From positions 1-64,000 of the forward strand of contig NZ_RCVM01000005.1 of assembly GCF_003686955.1 (NCBI RefSeq): a stretch of DNA of 64,000 bases. Reading direction: 5' to 3'. The DNA comes from Streptococcus hillyeri (lineage in GTDB: Bacteria > Bacillota > Bacilli > Lactobacillales > Streptococcaceae). Positions 46,982 through 56,390 of the stretch are shown here, in pieces. Within the stretch, counting starts at the first letter, position 1, and each line of letters opens with the position of its first letter. Both the position numbers and the translations under genes were made by a program. A model generated the notes under the pieces. The model ran no database searches. It had not been told where the DNA came from and worked only from the letters and a program-made list of their open reading frames with translations.

Positions 46982-49426
46982 ATGGTTAAATATTCGTTAA
47001 AAATGCAGGAAGTCTTTCGCTTAGGACAAGAGCAGGCAGCCCGCTATGAAAGTCTTTACCTAGAGACTTGGCATTTGCTTTTAGGGATGGTGGCCCTCCA
47101 TGATTCTGTAGCAGGTCTTAGTTTTTCAGAGTATGAGGATGAATTTCCTTTAGAGGAGTATGAAGCGGCAGCTATTTTAGCCATGGGAAAAGCTCCGCAG
47201 GATGATGTGAAAAGGACTGATTTTCTGCGTCCATCGTCTAAAGCCTTAAAAGAGGTTCTTGACTATGCGTTAGCTATTGCTCAAGTGATGGCTAATGATG
47301 AAGTCGGAACAGAGCACGTTCTTTTTGCTATGTTAGTGAATGCTGACTTACTGGCAACGAGAATTTTAGAGTTAGTGGGCTTCAAGGTCAAGGATGATGG
47401 GAATTCTCTTCGCTTAATTGATCTGCGCAAGACTTTGGAGCGTCATGCGGGAATCACTAAAGAAGATTTGAAAGCCATTCATGAATTGAGAAAACCTAAA
47501 AAAGCAAAATCTGCTGGCAACTTCTCTGATATGATGAAGCCACCTTCAACAGCAGGGGAACTTTCTGATTTTACACGTGATTTGACGGCAATGGCAGAGC
47601 AGGGATTGTTAGATCCTGTTATCGGACGCGACAAAGAAGTAACACGCATGATTCAGGTATTGAGCCGTAAGACAAAAAATAATCCTGTCCTAGTTGGGGA
47701 TGCCGGTGTCGGAAAAACAGCTCTAGCTTACGGCCTTGCCCAGCGTATTGCTACTGGAGAAATCCCATATGAGCTCCAAGACATGAGAGTCTTAGAACTT
47801 GATATGATGTCTGTGGTTGCAGGAACACGTTTTCGAGGTGACTTTGAAGAGCGAATGAATCAAATCATCGAAGACATCGAAACAGATGGGAAAATCATTC
47901 TCTTTATTGATGAACTTCATACTATTATGGGGACTGGTAGCGGTGTTGATGGGACGCTTGATGCAGCCAATATCTTGAAACCTGCCCTTTCACGTGGAAC
48001 CCTTCACATGGTTGGAGCTACCACACAGGCTGAGTACCAAAAACATCTTGAAAAAGATGCCGCTCTCTCTCGTCGATTTGCAAAAATTATCATTGAAGAG
48101 CCAAGCCAAGCTGACGCTATTGCCATTTTAAAAGGACTTAGACCAAGTTACGAGGCTTTTCACAATGTTTCTATCTCAGATGAAGCGATTGCGACGGCTG
48201 TCAAAGCTGCGCATCGTTACTTAACAACGAAACAGTTACCAGATTCGGCTATTGATTTGCTTGATGAGGCTAGTGCTACTGTTCAGGTCATGACTAAAAA
48301 AGAAGTCCAAGAGACTCTTAGCCCAGTTGACCAAGCTCTGCTTGCAGGAGACTTAAAACGTGTTAGCCAGTTATTAAAAGTCTCACAAAAAGAGACCCTT
48401 CGTCCAGCAATCCCTGTGACCGAAGACCATATTTTAACAACTCTAAGTCGCCTATCAGGGATTCCTGTGGAAAAATTAAGTCAGAAAGACAGCCAGAAAT
48501 ACTTGAACCTAGAGACGGAGTTACACAAACGTGTTGTTGGTCAAGATGCCGCTGTTTCAGCTATTAGTCGTGCCATTCGTCGCAATCAATCAGGCATTCG
48601 TACAGGGAAACGACCAATTGGTTCCTTCATGTTCCTAGGCCCAACGGGTGTTGGTAAGACGGAGTTGGCAAAAGCTTTAGCAGAAGTGCTCTTTGATGAT
48701 GAATCAGCTCTTATTCGCTTTGACATGTCTGAGTACATGGAAAAATTTGCGGCAAGTCGTCTTAACGGTGCCCCTCCAGGTTATGTTGGTTACGATGAGG
48801 GTGGCGAATTGACTGAGAAAGTTCGTAATAAACCTTATTCAGTTTTACTCTTTGATGAGGTTGAAAAAGCCCATCCAGACATTTTCAATGTGCTGTTACA
48901 GGTTCTCGATGACGGTGTTCTGACAGATAGTCGTGGACGTAAAGTTGACTTTTCAAATACCATTATCATCATGACCTCAAATCTTGGGGCAACCGCTCTC
49001 CGTGATGATAAGACCGTTGGATTTGGAGCGCAAGCCATTTCCCACGACCATAAGGCTATGGAGAAACGTATCCTGGAGGAATTGAAAAAGGCTTACCGCC
49101 CAGAGTTTATCAACCGTATAGATGAAAAAGTGGTCTTCCACAGTCTTGAAGAGGTGCATATGCGTGAGATTGTGACGATCATGGTTCAACCTTTGGTGAA
49201 AGCTTTGGCAGACAAGGGAGTGACCTTGAAGTTCCAACCAGCAGCTCTGAAACATCTGGCCCAAGATGGCTATGATATTGAAATGGGAGCTCGCCCACTG
49301 CGTCGCACCATCCAAACAGAAGTTGAGGATAAACTATCTGAACTCATCTTAGCTGGTGAGCTAGCCCAAGGACAAACTCTAAAAATCGGTTTCTCTAAAG
49401 GAAAATTAAAATTTGATATGGCTTGA
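46982..49426 (+). CDS. clpC: Clp protease/chaperone ATPase subunit ClpC
   Basis: An AAA+ unfoldase, 814 residues, that feeds proteins to ClpP. The N-terminal Clp repeat domain (about 1-145) is followed by ATPase domain 1 with Walker A GDAGVGKT (about 237) and Walker B ILFIDELH, a short middle helix segment (about 425-460) and ATPase domain 2 with Walker A GPTGVGKT (about 556). Near the C-terminus GARPLRRTIQ is conserved. It is cotranscribed with ctsR under the CtsR operator. Confidence 0.96.
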   Translation: MVKYSLKMQEVFRLGQEQAARYESLYLETWHLLLGMVALHDSVAGLSFSEYEDEFPLEEYEAAAILAMGKAPQDDVKRTDFLRPSSKALKEVLDYALAIAQVMANDEVGTEHVLFAMLVNADLLATRILELVGFKVKDDGNSLRLIDLRKTLERHAGITKEDLKAIHELRKPKKAKSAGNFSDMMKPPSTAGELSDFTRDLTAMAEQGLLDPVIGRDKEVTRMIQVLSRKTKNNPVLVGDAGVGKTALAYGLAQRIATGEIPYELQDMRVLELDMMSVVAGTRFRGDFEERMNQIIEDIETDGKIILFIDELHTIMGTGSGVDGTLDAANILKPALSRGTLHMVGATTQAEYQKHLEKDAALSRRFAKIIIEEPSQADAIAILKGLRPSYEAFHNVSISDEAIATAVKAAHRYLTTKQLPDSAIDLLDEASATVQVMTKKEVQETLSPVDQALLAGDLKRVSQLLKVSQKETLRPAIPVTEDHILTTLSRLSGIPVEKLSQKDSQKYLNLETELHKRVVGQDAAVSAISRAIRRNQSGIRTGKRPIGSFMFLGPTGVGKTELAKALAEVLFDDESALIRFDMSEYMEKFAASRLNGAPPGYVGYDEGGELTEKVRNKPYSVLLFDEVEKAHPDIFNVLLQVLDDGVLTDSRGRKVDFSNTIIIMTSNLGATALRDDKTVGFGAQAISHDHKAMEKRILEELKKAYRPEFINRIDEKVVFHSLEEVHMREIVTIMVQPLVKALADKGVTLKFQPAALKHLAQDGYDIEMGARPLRRTIQTEVEDKLSELILAGELAQGQTLKIGFSKGKLKFDMA

Positions 49427-49528
49427 TAATAAGTAAGCTACTGCGTCAATCTACTTTTCACATTAAAACAAGAAGTGGTTGGTCAAAAACTTAAATTTTA
49501 GTCTTGCTGTTGAAAATGGAACAAAATA

Positions 49529-49576
49529 AAATGGCTTAGAATCAACGTTTTTTGACGACGTTACTCTAAGCCATTT
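49529..49576. terminator. Long hairpin after clpC
   Basis: AAATGGCTTAGA pairs perfectly with TCTAAGCCATTT, enclosing a further CAACG/CGTT stem. No T run follows on this strand, but it is the only terminator candidate for the operon. Confidence 0.5.
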
Positions 49577-49614
49577 GCTATTTTGAAGATTTTTTGTCCA
49601 CTCTCTCTTTTTAA

Positions 49615-49631
49615 TATAGTTTAAAACTATA
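49615..49631 (+). promoter_or_regulatory. MET-box (MtaR/MetR-type operator)
   Basis: TATAGTTTAAAACTATA is a perfect 17-bp palindrome matching the streptococcal MET-box. A related half (TTATAGTTTATAA) lies near 49672, close to the probable -10. It connects the next gene to methionine/sulfur control. Confidence 0.8.
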
Positions 49632-49713
49632 CTAAAACTTATAAAACAACTATTTTTCAACAAATTAGTTATAGTTTATAATAATACCATAACAAATAAA
49701 TGAGGTAAGACAC

Positions 49714-50862
49714 ATGGCACAATCTAAATTTCAACTAGTCAGCTCACTCCTTCGTCCAGCAAATCTTCGTGAATTCAAAACTGAAATTGAGCACCGTGAT
49801 GATATTCAATATCCTTTCTATGATGCTCTACCTGGTTACCAAGAAACCGAAACAGCTGGCATCAAGCAGATTATTGTAGATCAAAAATCAAATGGTATTG
49901 ATATTTTAACAGATGGGGAGTATGGTCGTTCTATGTGGCATCTTGATTTTGTATGGGGCCTCAAAGGAATTGAACGCTATATTGCGGAGCATGGCTACCG
50001 CTTCAATGACCACGATGGCGGAGATTTTGAAACACGAAAAGACATTGGGATTCGTATCACAGAGCCACTTTCAGGAAAAGGCCATCATTTCCTTAACATT
50101 TTTAAATTAGTTAAGGCAGAAGCAGGTGGTGAACAAACGAAACAAACCATTTGGGGACCAGCTCATGCCTATACAGAACTAGCTATTTTTGATAAACTAG
50201 CTGGTGAAGGCCAAGTTTATGAGACAAACGAAGAATTGAAAAAAGGCTTGATTCAGGCTTACAAAGAATTTTTAGCTGAATACAAAGAAGCAGGTGGTGA
50301 AATCATTCAGTTTGACGACTGCCTTTGGGAACTCTTTGACGAGTCAAATCCTGCCTCTTTCTTCGCTGATGGTAATGCTGCCTTAGCAGATTTAGCGGAT
50401 GAATTTATTGCCATCAATAATGAGGTTGTGGATTATGCTCATGAGATTGGCTTAACGGTTTGGACTCATAACTGTCGTGGAAATTACGAAAGCCGTTCTG
50501 CTGCAGAAGGGACTTACGAAGCTATTGCGAAAAAATTCTTGGCAGAGCAACACTATGACCGTTTCTTCTTAGAGTGGGATAGCGACGTAGCCGGTGATAT
50601 TCGTGCATTAGAAGCTTTAAAAGATAGTGAAGCAGAAGTTGTTTTAGGTCTTTTGTCTTCTAAAACGACAACACTTGATGATGAAGAACGTGCCCTTGCC
50701 TTGCTTGAGGAAGCTAGCCAAATTTTGCCAAAAGAGCGTCTTTTCCTCTCTCACCAATGTGGTTTTGCCTCATGCGACTCGGGAAATGAACTTGCCATTC
50801 CACAACAATGGGAAAAAATCAAACAAGGTCAGGAAATCGCAAAAAAATTCTGGAATGATTAG
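49714..50862 (+). CDS. Cobalamin-independent methionine synthase (MetE C-domain, YxjG/YxjH-like)
   Basis: A 382-residue protein corresponding to a single TIM-barrel MetE catalytic domain, like B. subtilis YxjG/YxjH, about half the length of full MetE. Recognisable parts are DILTDGEYGRSMWHLDF, ghosts of the zinc-binding region in WTHNCRGNY (His/Cys) and LFLSHQCGFASCDSG (Cys). It probably transfers a methyl group to homocysteine; the methyl donor may differ from that of canonical MetE because the N-terminal domain is missing. A MET-box about 85 bp upstream supports a role in methionine supply. Start follows TGAGGTAAG. Confidence 0.88.
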   Translation: MAQSKFQLVSSLLRPANLREFKTEIEHRDDIQYPFYDALPGYQETETAGIKQIIVDQKSNGIDILTDGEYGRSMWHLDFVWGLKGIERYIAEHGYRFNDHDGGDFETRKDIGIRITEPLSGKGHHFLNIFKLVKAEAGGEQTKQTIWGPAHAYTELAIFDKLAGEGQVYETNEELKKGLIQAYKEFLAEYKEAGGEIIQFDDCLWELFDESNPASFFADGNAALADLADEFIAINNEVVDYAHEIGLTVWTHNCRGNYESRSAAEGTYEAIAKKFLAEQHYDRFFLEWDSDVAGDIRALEALKDSEAEVVLGLLSSKTTTLDDEERALALLEEASQILPKERLFLSHQCGFASCDSGNELAIPQQWEKIKQGQEIAKKFWND

Positions 50863-50897
50863 ACTTTTTCTATTGAATCGATTAAGAAGTCGATATT

Positions 50898-51249
50898 ATA
50901 CTCATTCCAAATCAAAATTAGAATTTTAGAACCACTAATATCGTTGAGATAGTGATGAGCGTAGCGAGAAAAATGTTTCTTTCGCTATAGTGGTATTCTT
51001 ATTAGTGAAACTGTCCAGTGGACAGTTTCAGCCTGAGTTTAGAAATTAAAAAGCGAGGGTAATTTGCTTGCCAAGAACGGACTTTTTGCGATAGAGAGGC
51101 TTAAAAAAGTAGCAATGAAACTCCAAAGGAGGTTTTGATGTTGACTTTGTCAACTCTATTTCCCACCTCAAAAGGTTCCCTGAACCTTTTGAGCGTCCGC
51201 ACTTTTAAGAAAGAAACAAGAAAGTAATTTTTGAATTTGGTTAAGTATT
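50898..51249 (-). repeat. MITE-like dispersed repeat, copy F
   Basis: TA-CTCATTCCAAATC at the left and TTTGGTTAAG-TA at the right. It includes the AACTGTCCAGTGGACAGTT palindrome and the CTCAAAAGGTTCC...GGAACCTTTTGAG-type hairpin. The GAACTAC module seen in C, D and G is missing, so it is about 350 bp. Confidence 0.85.
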
Positions 51250-51259
51250 AATATAGTAA

Positions 51260-51301
51260 AAAGCATAAAATCTCGTTCAAACAGACAGATTTTATGCTTT
51301 T
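51260..51301. terminator. Bidirectional terminator before the DUF6287 lipoprotein gene
   Basis: AGCATAAAATCT pairs perfectly with AGATTTTATGCT, followed by TTTC and, on the other strand, by TTTTTAC. Confidence 0.8.
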
Positions 51302-51312
51302 CATTTTACTGT

Positions 51313-51924
51313 TTAATTTCTCGTAAATGGATGGTCGTCAGCATCAGCGGATTGTCCGATAAGGATGCGGTCGGTGTCTGTTACATCTCCAAAATGAGGA
51401 TTCGGAACATTGGCAGGGATGACGATAAAGACAGCTCCCCCTACCAATTGGTTAGGATCACCGATGCCTGCAAAGAAGCAATTATCATGAACTCTTCCTT
51501 GAGAAATTTGGAGTGTTGTTGTTTTTTGTGTGCTTGTTACTTGCCCATCTTGGTTAATGGTGATAATTTCCCCTAGGTCATTAGACCAAGTTCCAGCGAT
51601 GGTTGTTAAGTCTTCGTTGAGGAGTGCATCGATGTCGATAGAAGAGCTAGTATGAGCTGGTTGGACAGTTTGTGCTTGGCTGGTAGTTGCTTGTGTTTCT
51701 GCATTGCTAGAGTTGCTCGCTAAAGTAGTTTCTGTGCTTGAATCAGATGCTTTTGAGGTATTCTTGGTAGTTGAAGAAGATTTTTCAGATTTTTTAGGAG
51801 TAACTTTGCTGCTTTGAACAGTAGATTGGTTATTTGTAGACTTACTTTCTTTTTTTCCACAAGCTCCTAATAGGAAGAGACTAGTTAGTAGGACGATGGC
51901 AGTTGCTTTCTGGCTGTTTTTCAT
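51313..51924 (-). CDS. DUF6287-type lipoprotein
   Basis: A 203-residue lipoprotein: signal peptide with lipobox LLGAC (Cys about 22), a long Ser/Thr/Lys linker (about 25-95), then a compact C-terminal domain starting DLTTIAGTWSNDLGEIITINQDG, which I associate with DUF6287. The domain ends in ILIGQSADADDHPFTRN. Function unknown; linker plus small beta domain suggests a ligand- or surface-binding role. AAGGAG precedes the start on this strand. It is transcribed alone. Confidence 0.75.
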   Translation of the reverse strand: MKNSQKATAIVLLTSLFLLGACGKKESKSTNNQSTVQSSKVTPKKSEKSSSTTKNTSKASDSSTETTLASNSSNAETQATTSQAQTVQPAHTSSSIDIDALLNEDLTTIAGTWSNDLGEIITINQDGQVTSTQKTTTLQISQGRVHDNCFFAGIGDPNQLVGGAVFIVIPANVPNPHFGDVTDTDRILIGQSADADDHPFTRN

Positions 51925-52182
51925 GAGGCTACTCCTTATTTATTGTGTTGATTTGATTACATTATATTACAAATATGTTTCAAAATCAACAAAAATGTCA
52001 TTTTTTTGAAATATTCATTTAGCTATTAATTTATTTATTTTTAGTTAGGTGCTTTTATGACAAATGACTATGACTTGAAAGACCATTCTCAGTAGAATTA
52101 ACGTGAAGATGGTATCACATATAAAAATGGTGTGTCTTTAGAAAATAGCACATGCCTATTCCTCGTAAGTTATCTGACTAAC

Positions 52183-52210
52183 TTGACATTTCTGTACCAA
52201 TTGGTACAAT
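52183..52210 (+). promoter_or_regulatory. Promoter with TetR-type palindromic operator
   Basis: TTGACA (52183-52188) and TACAAT (52205-52210) are 16 bp apart. Between and over them lies TGTACCAATTGGTACA (52193-52208), a perfect 16-bp palindrome. A regulator bound here would block RNA polymerase. The start of the tetR gene is about 105 bp downstream. The remainder of 51925-52314 shows no gene. Confidence 0.7.
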
Positions 52211-52314
52211 TGTAACAATCAGCTTTTAATGATTTGTAAAAAATGTCACCTAGGAATCAAAACATCTCATTTCCCCCTCCTTAAATTTATGAAACTCGCT
52301 TGAAAGGACTTGAT

Positions 52315-52881
52315 ATGGCAGTAAGAGATACGATTATATTAAAGACGCAAGAGCTTATATATTTAAAAGGCTATGTTGCCACGTCAATAAGCGATATTTT
52401 GACTGCATCTGGTGTGGGGAAAGGGCAGTTGTACCATTATTTTTCATCGAAGAAGGAGTTGGGCTTAGTTGCAACGAAACTGCTTTTAGAGCAATGGCGG
52501 GTGGAATTATTTCAAAGTATTTTCCAATCAGACAAATCGCCTTCAGCTAAATTTTTAGCCATGCTAGATTGGGTTTACAATTTTCACTTAAACCAAGAAG
52601 GAGACGTTTTTAATGGTTGTCCAGTAGGTAACCTCATTGTGGAGCTCTCGACGAAGGATGAAGAATTTCGCTTATTGCTTCAAGGGTTTATGGAAGAATG
52701 GCAGAGCGAGTTATCGAAGGTTTTGAATGGTAGTCATCGAAGCTGGTCAAAGAAAAAATGCCTCCAAGAAGCTCAGCAGATTATTGCCAGTATTCAAGGA
52801 GCGATTATCCTTCTGAAAGTTAGTCAAGATTTTTCTGTGATTACAACTGTCACGATGGATTTAAAAGAGAAGTATCTGTAA
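52315..52881 (+). CDS. TetR/AcrR family repressor (LmrA/YxaF-like)
   Basis: A 188-residue regulator. The helix-turn-helix (about 10-50) reads ISDILTASGVGKGQLYHYFSSKKEL. The C-terminal half contains FNGCPVGNLIVELS, typical of the LmrA/YxaF-type effector domain that responds to drugs or flavonoid-like compounds. I chose the ATG at 52315, after AAAGG, over the TTG at 52300. A palindromic operator in the likely promoter suggests autorepression. No efflux pump adjoins it, so its regulon is elsewhere or only itself. Confidence 0.85.
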   Translation: MAVRDTIILKTQELIYLKGYVATSISDILTASGVGKGQLYHYFSSKKELGLVATKLLLEQWRVELFQSIFQSDKSPSAKFLAMLDWVYNFHLNQEGDVFNGCPVGNLIVELSTKDEEFRLLLQGFMEEWQSELSKVLNGSHRSWSKKKCLQEAQQIIASIQGAIILLKVSQDFSVITTVTMDLKEKYL

Positions 52882-52913
52882 ATAAAGAAGAAAAATGCTT
52901 TAAATAGCATAAT

Positions 52914-52945
52914 GAGGTTGGGACAAAGGTCCCAACCTCTCTTTA
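52914..52945 (+). terminator. tetR terminator
   Basis: GAGGTTGGGAC pairs perfectly with GTCCCAACCTC around AAAG, then TCTTT. The gap to 53161 holds an A/T palindrome (53048-53077) and another hairpin (53088-53124), no gene. Confidence 0.85.
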
Positions 52946-53084
52946 GGGTAGCGATCATTTGATGCAGTAGGTTATTGGAAGTGAATGCTTCAAAATTACG
53001 ATTTCTGACAGATTCTCATTATGATAGCGTATTATACTGTGAAAAAGTTTTCAAAAAAAGGCTTGTTTTTTTGAAAATATATGA

Positions 53085-53128
53085 CAAAGGCTGGGTAAGC
53101 TATCATGGAAGTCTTCCCCAGCCTCTTT
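53085..53128. terminator. Terminator hairpin at the end of the dus transcript
   Basis: AGGCTGGG (53088-53095) pairs with CCCAGCCT (53117-53124) with T tracts on the plus strand and weaker ones on the minus strand. Confidence 0.5.
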
Positions 53129-53161
53129 TATTTATTATGCTCGTTTGGAGCAAGTTGGAAA

Positions 53162-54139
53162 TCATCTCAAGGTATTAAAATGTCCTTGAACTTCCTCAAA
53201 TGTTTCAGCCTTAGCAACAGCTGAACGAACTTTAGCAGCGCCAGAAGTACCACGGAGATAGTAAGGAGCAAGTCCTCGGAATTCACGGACAGCTACTTTT
53301 TCACCTTTGAGATTAACGAGACGGCGAAGGTGTTCTTCTGCGATGTCCAGTTTTTTGACAAAAGGAAGATCAGGTAATTCTTCACCGGTTTCAAAGAAGT
53401 GATTGATCTGAGTGAAGAGATGTGGATTGTTAAGGGCTGCGCGGCCAATCATAACGGCATCCACACCAAGTTCTTCAATCATGAATTTAGCATCTTTGAC
53501 ACTACGAACATCTCCATTTCCGATGAATGGAATTTTTGTAGTGGCTTTGGCAACACGAGCAAGGGTTTCATGGTCACAAGTACCAGTGTACATTTGTTCA
53601 CGGGTACGGCCATGCATGGCAAGCGCAGAAACACCAGCTGATTCTGCAGCAAGGGCATTTTCAACTGCTAGAGAGCTATCAGACCAACCTGTGCGCATCT
53701 TGACAGTCAATGGGATATCAAGAACAGAAGTTACTTCTTTAACGATGTGGTAAATCTTGTCTGGGTCTTTTAGCCACTTAGCACCAGCTTCATTTTTGAC
53801 AACTTTGTTCACAGGGCATCCCATATTGATATCAACGATATCAGCTTTGGTATTATTTTGAATGAAATCAGCTGCGCGTTTAAGACCTTCTGCGTCTCCA
53901 CCGAATAATTGAATGGACATTGGGTGTTCATTTTCATCGATGTGGAGCATGTGGAGGGTTTTTTCATTGTTGTAAAGAAGTCCTTTTTCGGAAATCATTT
54001 CCATAACGACGAGACCTGCACCAAATTCTTTAGCAATGGTACGAAAGGCAGAGTTGGTAACTCCAGCCATCGGAGCTAAAACAGTGCGGTGTGGAATTTC
54101 AACGTTTCCAATCATAAAGGATGAACTGAGTTTAGTCAT
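53162..54139 (-). CDS. dus: tRNA-dihydrouridine synthase
   Basis: A flavoenzyme that reduces uridines in tRNA, 325 residues. I start it at the ATG at 54139 ([19 protein letters not shown]), 9 bp after GGAGG; a longer frame reaches 54346 only because the hslO gene is open in that frame. The TIM barrel contains [24 protein letters not shown] (catalytic Cys) and VKMRTGW, the DusB-type pattern. Its first codons overlap the end of hslO by 8 bp, so the two are translationally coupled. Confidence 0.93.
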   Translation of the reverse strand: MTKLSSSFMIGNVEIPHRTVLAPMAGVTNSAFRTIAKEFGAGLVVMEMISEKGLLYNNEKTLHMLHIDENEHPMSIQLFGGDAEGLKRAADFIQNNTKADIVDINMGCPVNKVVKNEAGAKWLKDPDKIYHIVKEVTSVLDIPLTVKMRTGWSDSSLAVENALAAESAGVSALAMHGRTREQMYTGTCDHETLARVAKATTKIPFIGNGDVRSVKDAKFMIEELGVDAVMIGRAALNNPHLFTQINHFFETGEELPDLPFVKKLDIAEEHLRRLVNLKGEKVAVREFRGLAPYYLRGTSGAAKVRSAVAKAETFEEVQGHFNTLR

Positions 54140-54998
54140 TGATAAGATCCTCCAAATCAGTTTCGGTGAAGTTGTAGTGATTTCCACAGAATTGGCAAGT
54201 GATTTCAGCCCCGTGGTCTTCCTTAGCCATGGCTTCCAGCTCTGCTTTTCCAAGAGTGATAAGAGCGCCTTCAAAACGTTCACGTGAGCAGTCGCAGGCA
54301 AAACCGATTTCTTCTTCAGAAAGCACTTTGTAGTCATCATCTCCATAAATAGCTTCTAGTAGAGCTTGGGTGTGATTGTCTGATTCAAGAAGGGTTGAAA
54401 TAGCAGGCATTTCCTGAATGCGTTTTTCGTAGCGTGTGATTTCTTCCTCAGAAGCTCCTGGGAGGACTTGAAGCATGAAGCCACCCGCAACCTTAACCTT
54501 GTCATTTTCATCTAGAAGGACATTGAGCCCGACAGCTGACGGTGTTTGCTCTGATTCGGTCAAATAGTAAGCAAAATCTTCTCCAATTTCTCCTGAGATA
54601 AGAGGAGTTGTAGAAGTGTAGGGGTTACCTGTACCGTAGTCGATGATACTAACAAAGTGTCCATTTCCCATGAATGGCCCAACTAATACTTCACCAGTGG
54701 CAGTTTTTTTGATATCAACACCAGTGTTTTGGATGTAGCCTTTGACATGTCCCTTTGTATCAGCAACTGAAATGATGTGACCAAAGGAACTGTCACCGAT
54801 CACTTTGACAGTGATTTTGCTGTCGCCTTTTTGGTTGGCTGCTAAAATCTGATTAGCAATCAATGTACGTCCAAGTGCGACAGTAGAAGAGGAGAGGGTT
54901 TGGTGTTTTTCTTGAGCGGTTCTAACAGTTTCAGTGCTATCAAGAACATAGGCACGGAAAGAACCAGATGTTGCAATTGATTTAATAAGTTTATCCAT
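54132..54998 (-). CDS. hslO: Redox-regulated chaperone Hsp33
   Basis: A 288-residue chaperone activated by oxidation. The zinc switch near the C-terminus is CDC (in [11 protein letters not shown], about 234) and CQFC (in [10 protein letters not shown], about 267), all four Cys present. The N-terminal fold begins [22 protein letters not shown], characteristic of Hsp33. It is upstream of dus in one operon, as is common in streptococci. Confidence 0.96.
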   Translation of the reverse strand: MDKLIKSIATSGSFRAYVLDSTETVRTAQEKHQTLSSSTVALGRTLIANQILAANQKGDSKITVKVIGDSSFGHIISVADTKGHVKGYIQNTGVDIKKTATGEVLVGPFMGNGHFVSIIDYGTGNPYTSTTPLISGEIGEDFAYYLTESEQTPSAVGLNVLLDENDKVKVAGGFMLQVLPGASEEEITRYEKRIQEMPAISTLLESDNHTQALLEAIYGDDDYKVLSEEEIGFACDCSRERFEGALITLGKAELEAMAKEDHGAEITCQFCGNHYNFTETDLEDLIND

Positions 54999-55103
54999 AA
55001 TGTTCTTATTATAACATAAACAAGAGAAAACGAGACTTGCTTTAGCCTCGTTTATGTCATTTAGTTTATAAAAATAATACTGCTTGAAATTGTGCCACTC
55101 TCT

Positions 55104-56378
55104 TTAGTTGGGTGTGACGTCTTCCCTTGGACGCTCAACTTCTTCTTGAACTTGTTTTCCTTCGTTGAGGAGGGCAGCGACGATTTTCTCATCACGCAAT
55201 TTAACAGAATCGTTGATGGTTTCAGCTGACTTGATGATGGCTGTTTCTAGTTGAGCACGTTGCTTGCGACCAGTTTCAATAGCGGCGATGATACCATTGT
55301 TTTGAGCGACAAGGCTTTCTGCTAAGGCAGCAACAGATGTCATGGATACTGTTGGACTTTGGGCAGAACGTTCCAGAGCAGGAATGGCTTCCTTACTTGT
55401 CTCAGCAAGCATTTGGAGAGCTGCATTGTTAGCGTTGACAATAGCATCTGCAGTGACACCAGATTTGACAGACTGTTGCAACATGCCGAGTTGGGCAATT
55501 GAGAGCTTCATTGTAGGAATCGTGTTACGGCGTAACATGCCTAATTTTTGCCGCATATCTGAGGAAACCTTAACCAGGTTGCGCATCTGAGGTGTGGTTG
55601 CCCAAGCCACATAAAGACGGCTGACATACTCGGTATGCTGTTGTTCCAAGGTATTGATGACTTCAGTTATGCGTGCCAGTTCTTCAGATTTGGTATGAAA
55701 TTCTGGGCTTTGTGTTTCAAGAGTCGCAATTTCAGCCTGCAATTGGCTAGCGCGTTTAGCACCTTCAAGGCTGGTGGCTTCAAGAAATGAAATCACTCCC
55801 ACTAGATTTTCGATAGACTTGGTATTGTCTTCAATTAGCATTTCAGCTGAGACGATGTTACGAGCTAAGATCTCTTCTTGTTTAACAACGGAAGCAGCCA
55901 TACCATCCATCTTTTGTTCGATATTCTGTGAATCGAAGTAGAATTCTTGAAGAGTGTTTTTGCTTTGTTTAAATAAACGTTGCAAGAAGTTTGGTTTTTC
56001 TTCCAATTCAGCTGGTTTCACATCCTTGTATTTAGCGATAAAACCATTAAGCTCACGGTTGGTATTTTTTAAAAGTTCATCAACTTGAGGAATTTCTAAT
56101 TTTTTCTGTTCAGATAAGATGTGGTTAACTGTTGTATTGACTTGTTCAACGGCAGCTGTTCCAAAATCAAGCAAGGCATTTTGATCCACCAAGAAATTAT
56201 CAACGAGAGCAGGAGCTTTTTCAGTAATCGCAGCCTGCTGCTCAGGACTTAATTTTTCAAGGAAAGAAATTTGCCCAGTCGAGGTTGTTGTCTCTGTGGC
56301 GATAATTTCAGTAGTTTTATCTGTTTTTGTGATGGCGTTATTAGCAATTTTATCAATATCGAAGTTAAAGTCGGCCAT
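55104..56378 (-). CDS. TelA-like toxic anion resistance protein
   Basis: A 424-residue, largely helical soluble protein of the TelA family (linked to tellurite resistance and cell-envelope stress; molecular role unsettled). It contains FLQRLFKQSKNTLQEF and a long coiled-coil region, and YVAWATTPQMRNLVKVSSDMRQKLGMLRRNT is the conserved core. I use the ATG at 56378; an ATG two codons earlier abuts AGGAG too closely. It follows the xpaC-like gene by 12 bp; this pair is typical of Firmicutes. Confidence 0.9.
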   Translation of the reverse strand: MADFNFDIDKIANNAITKTDKTTEIIATETTTSTGQISFLEKLSPEQQAAITEKAPALVDNFLVDQNALLDFGTAAVEQVNTTVNHILSEQKKLEIPQVDELLKNTNRELNGFIAKYKDVKPAELEEKPNFLQRLFKQSKNTLQEFYFDSQNIEQKMDGMAASVVKQEEILARNIVSAEMLIEDNTKSIENLVGVISFLEATSLEGAKRASQLQAEIATLETQSPEFHTKSEELARITEVINTLEQQHTEYVSRLYVAWATTPQMRNLVKVSSDMRQKLGMLRRNTIPTMKLSIAQLGMLQQSVKSGVTADAIVNANNAALQMLAETSKEAIPALERSAQSPTVSMTSVAALAESLVAQNNGIIAAIETGRKQRAQLETAIIKSAETINDSVKLRDEKIVAALLNEGKQVQEEVERPREDVTPN

Positions 56379-56390
56379 GGTCATCTCCTT

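Noticed and set aside
49850..50862. Truncated metE pseudogene
   Set aside because: The frame is intact with a proper start and a MET-box, and the length matches YxjG/YxjH-type single-domain proteins.
53048..53077. Perfect 12-bp A/T palindrome TTTTCAAAAAAA...TTTTTTTGAAAA
   Set aside because: Low-complexity and in a region already containing terminators; I could not tie it to any gene.
54140..54346. N-terminal extension of dus by 69 codons
   Set aside because: It lies in the antisense-free overlap with hslO coding sequence in another frame; GGAGG before 54139 and family alignment give the real start.
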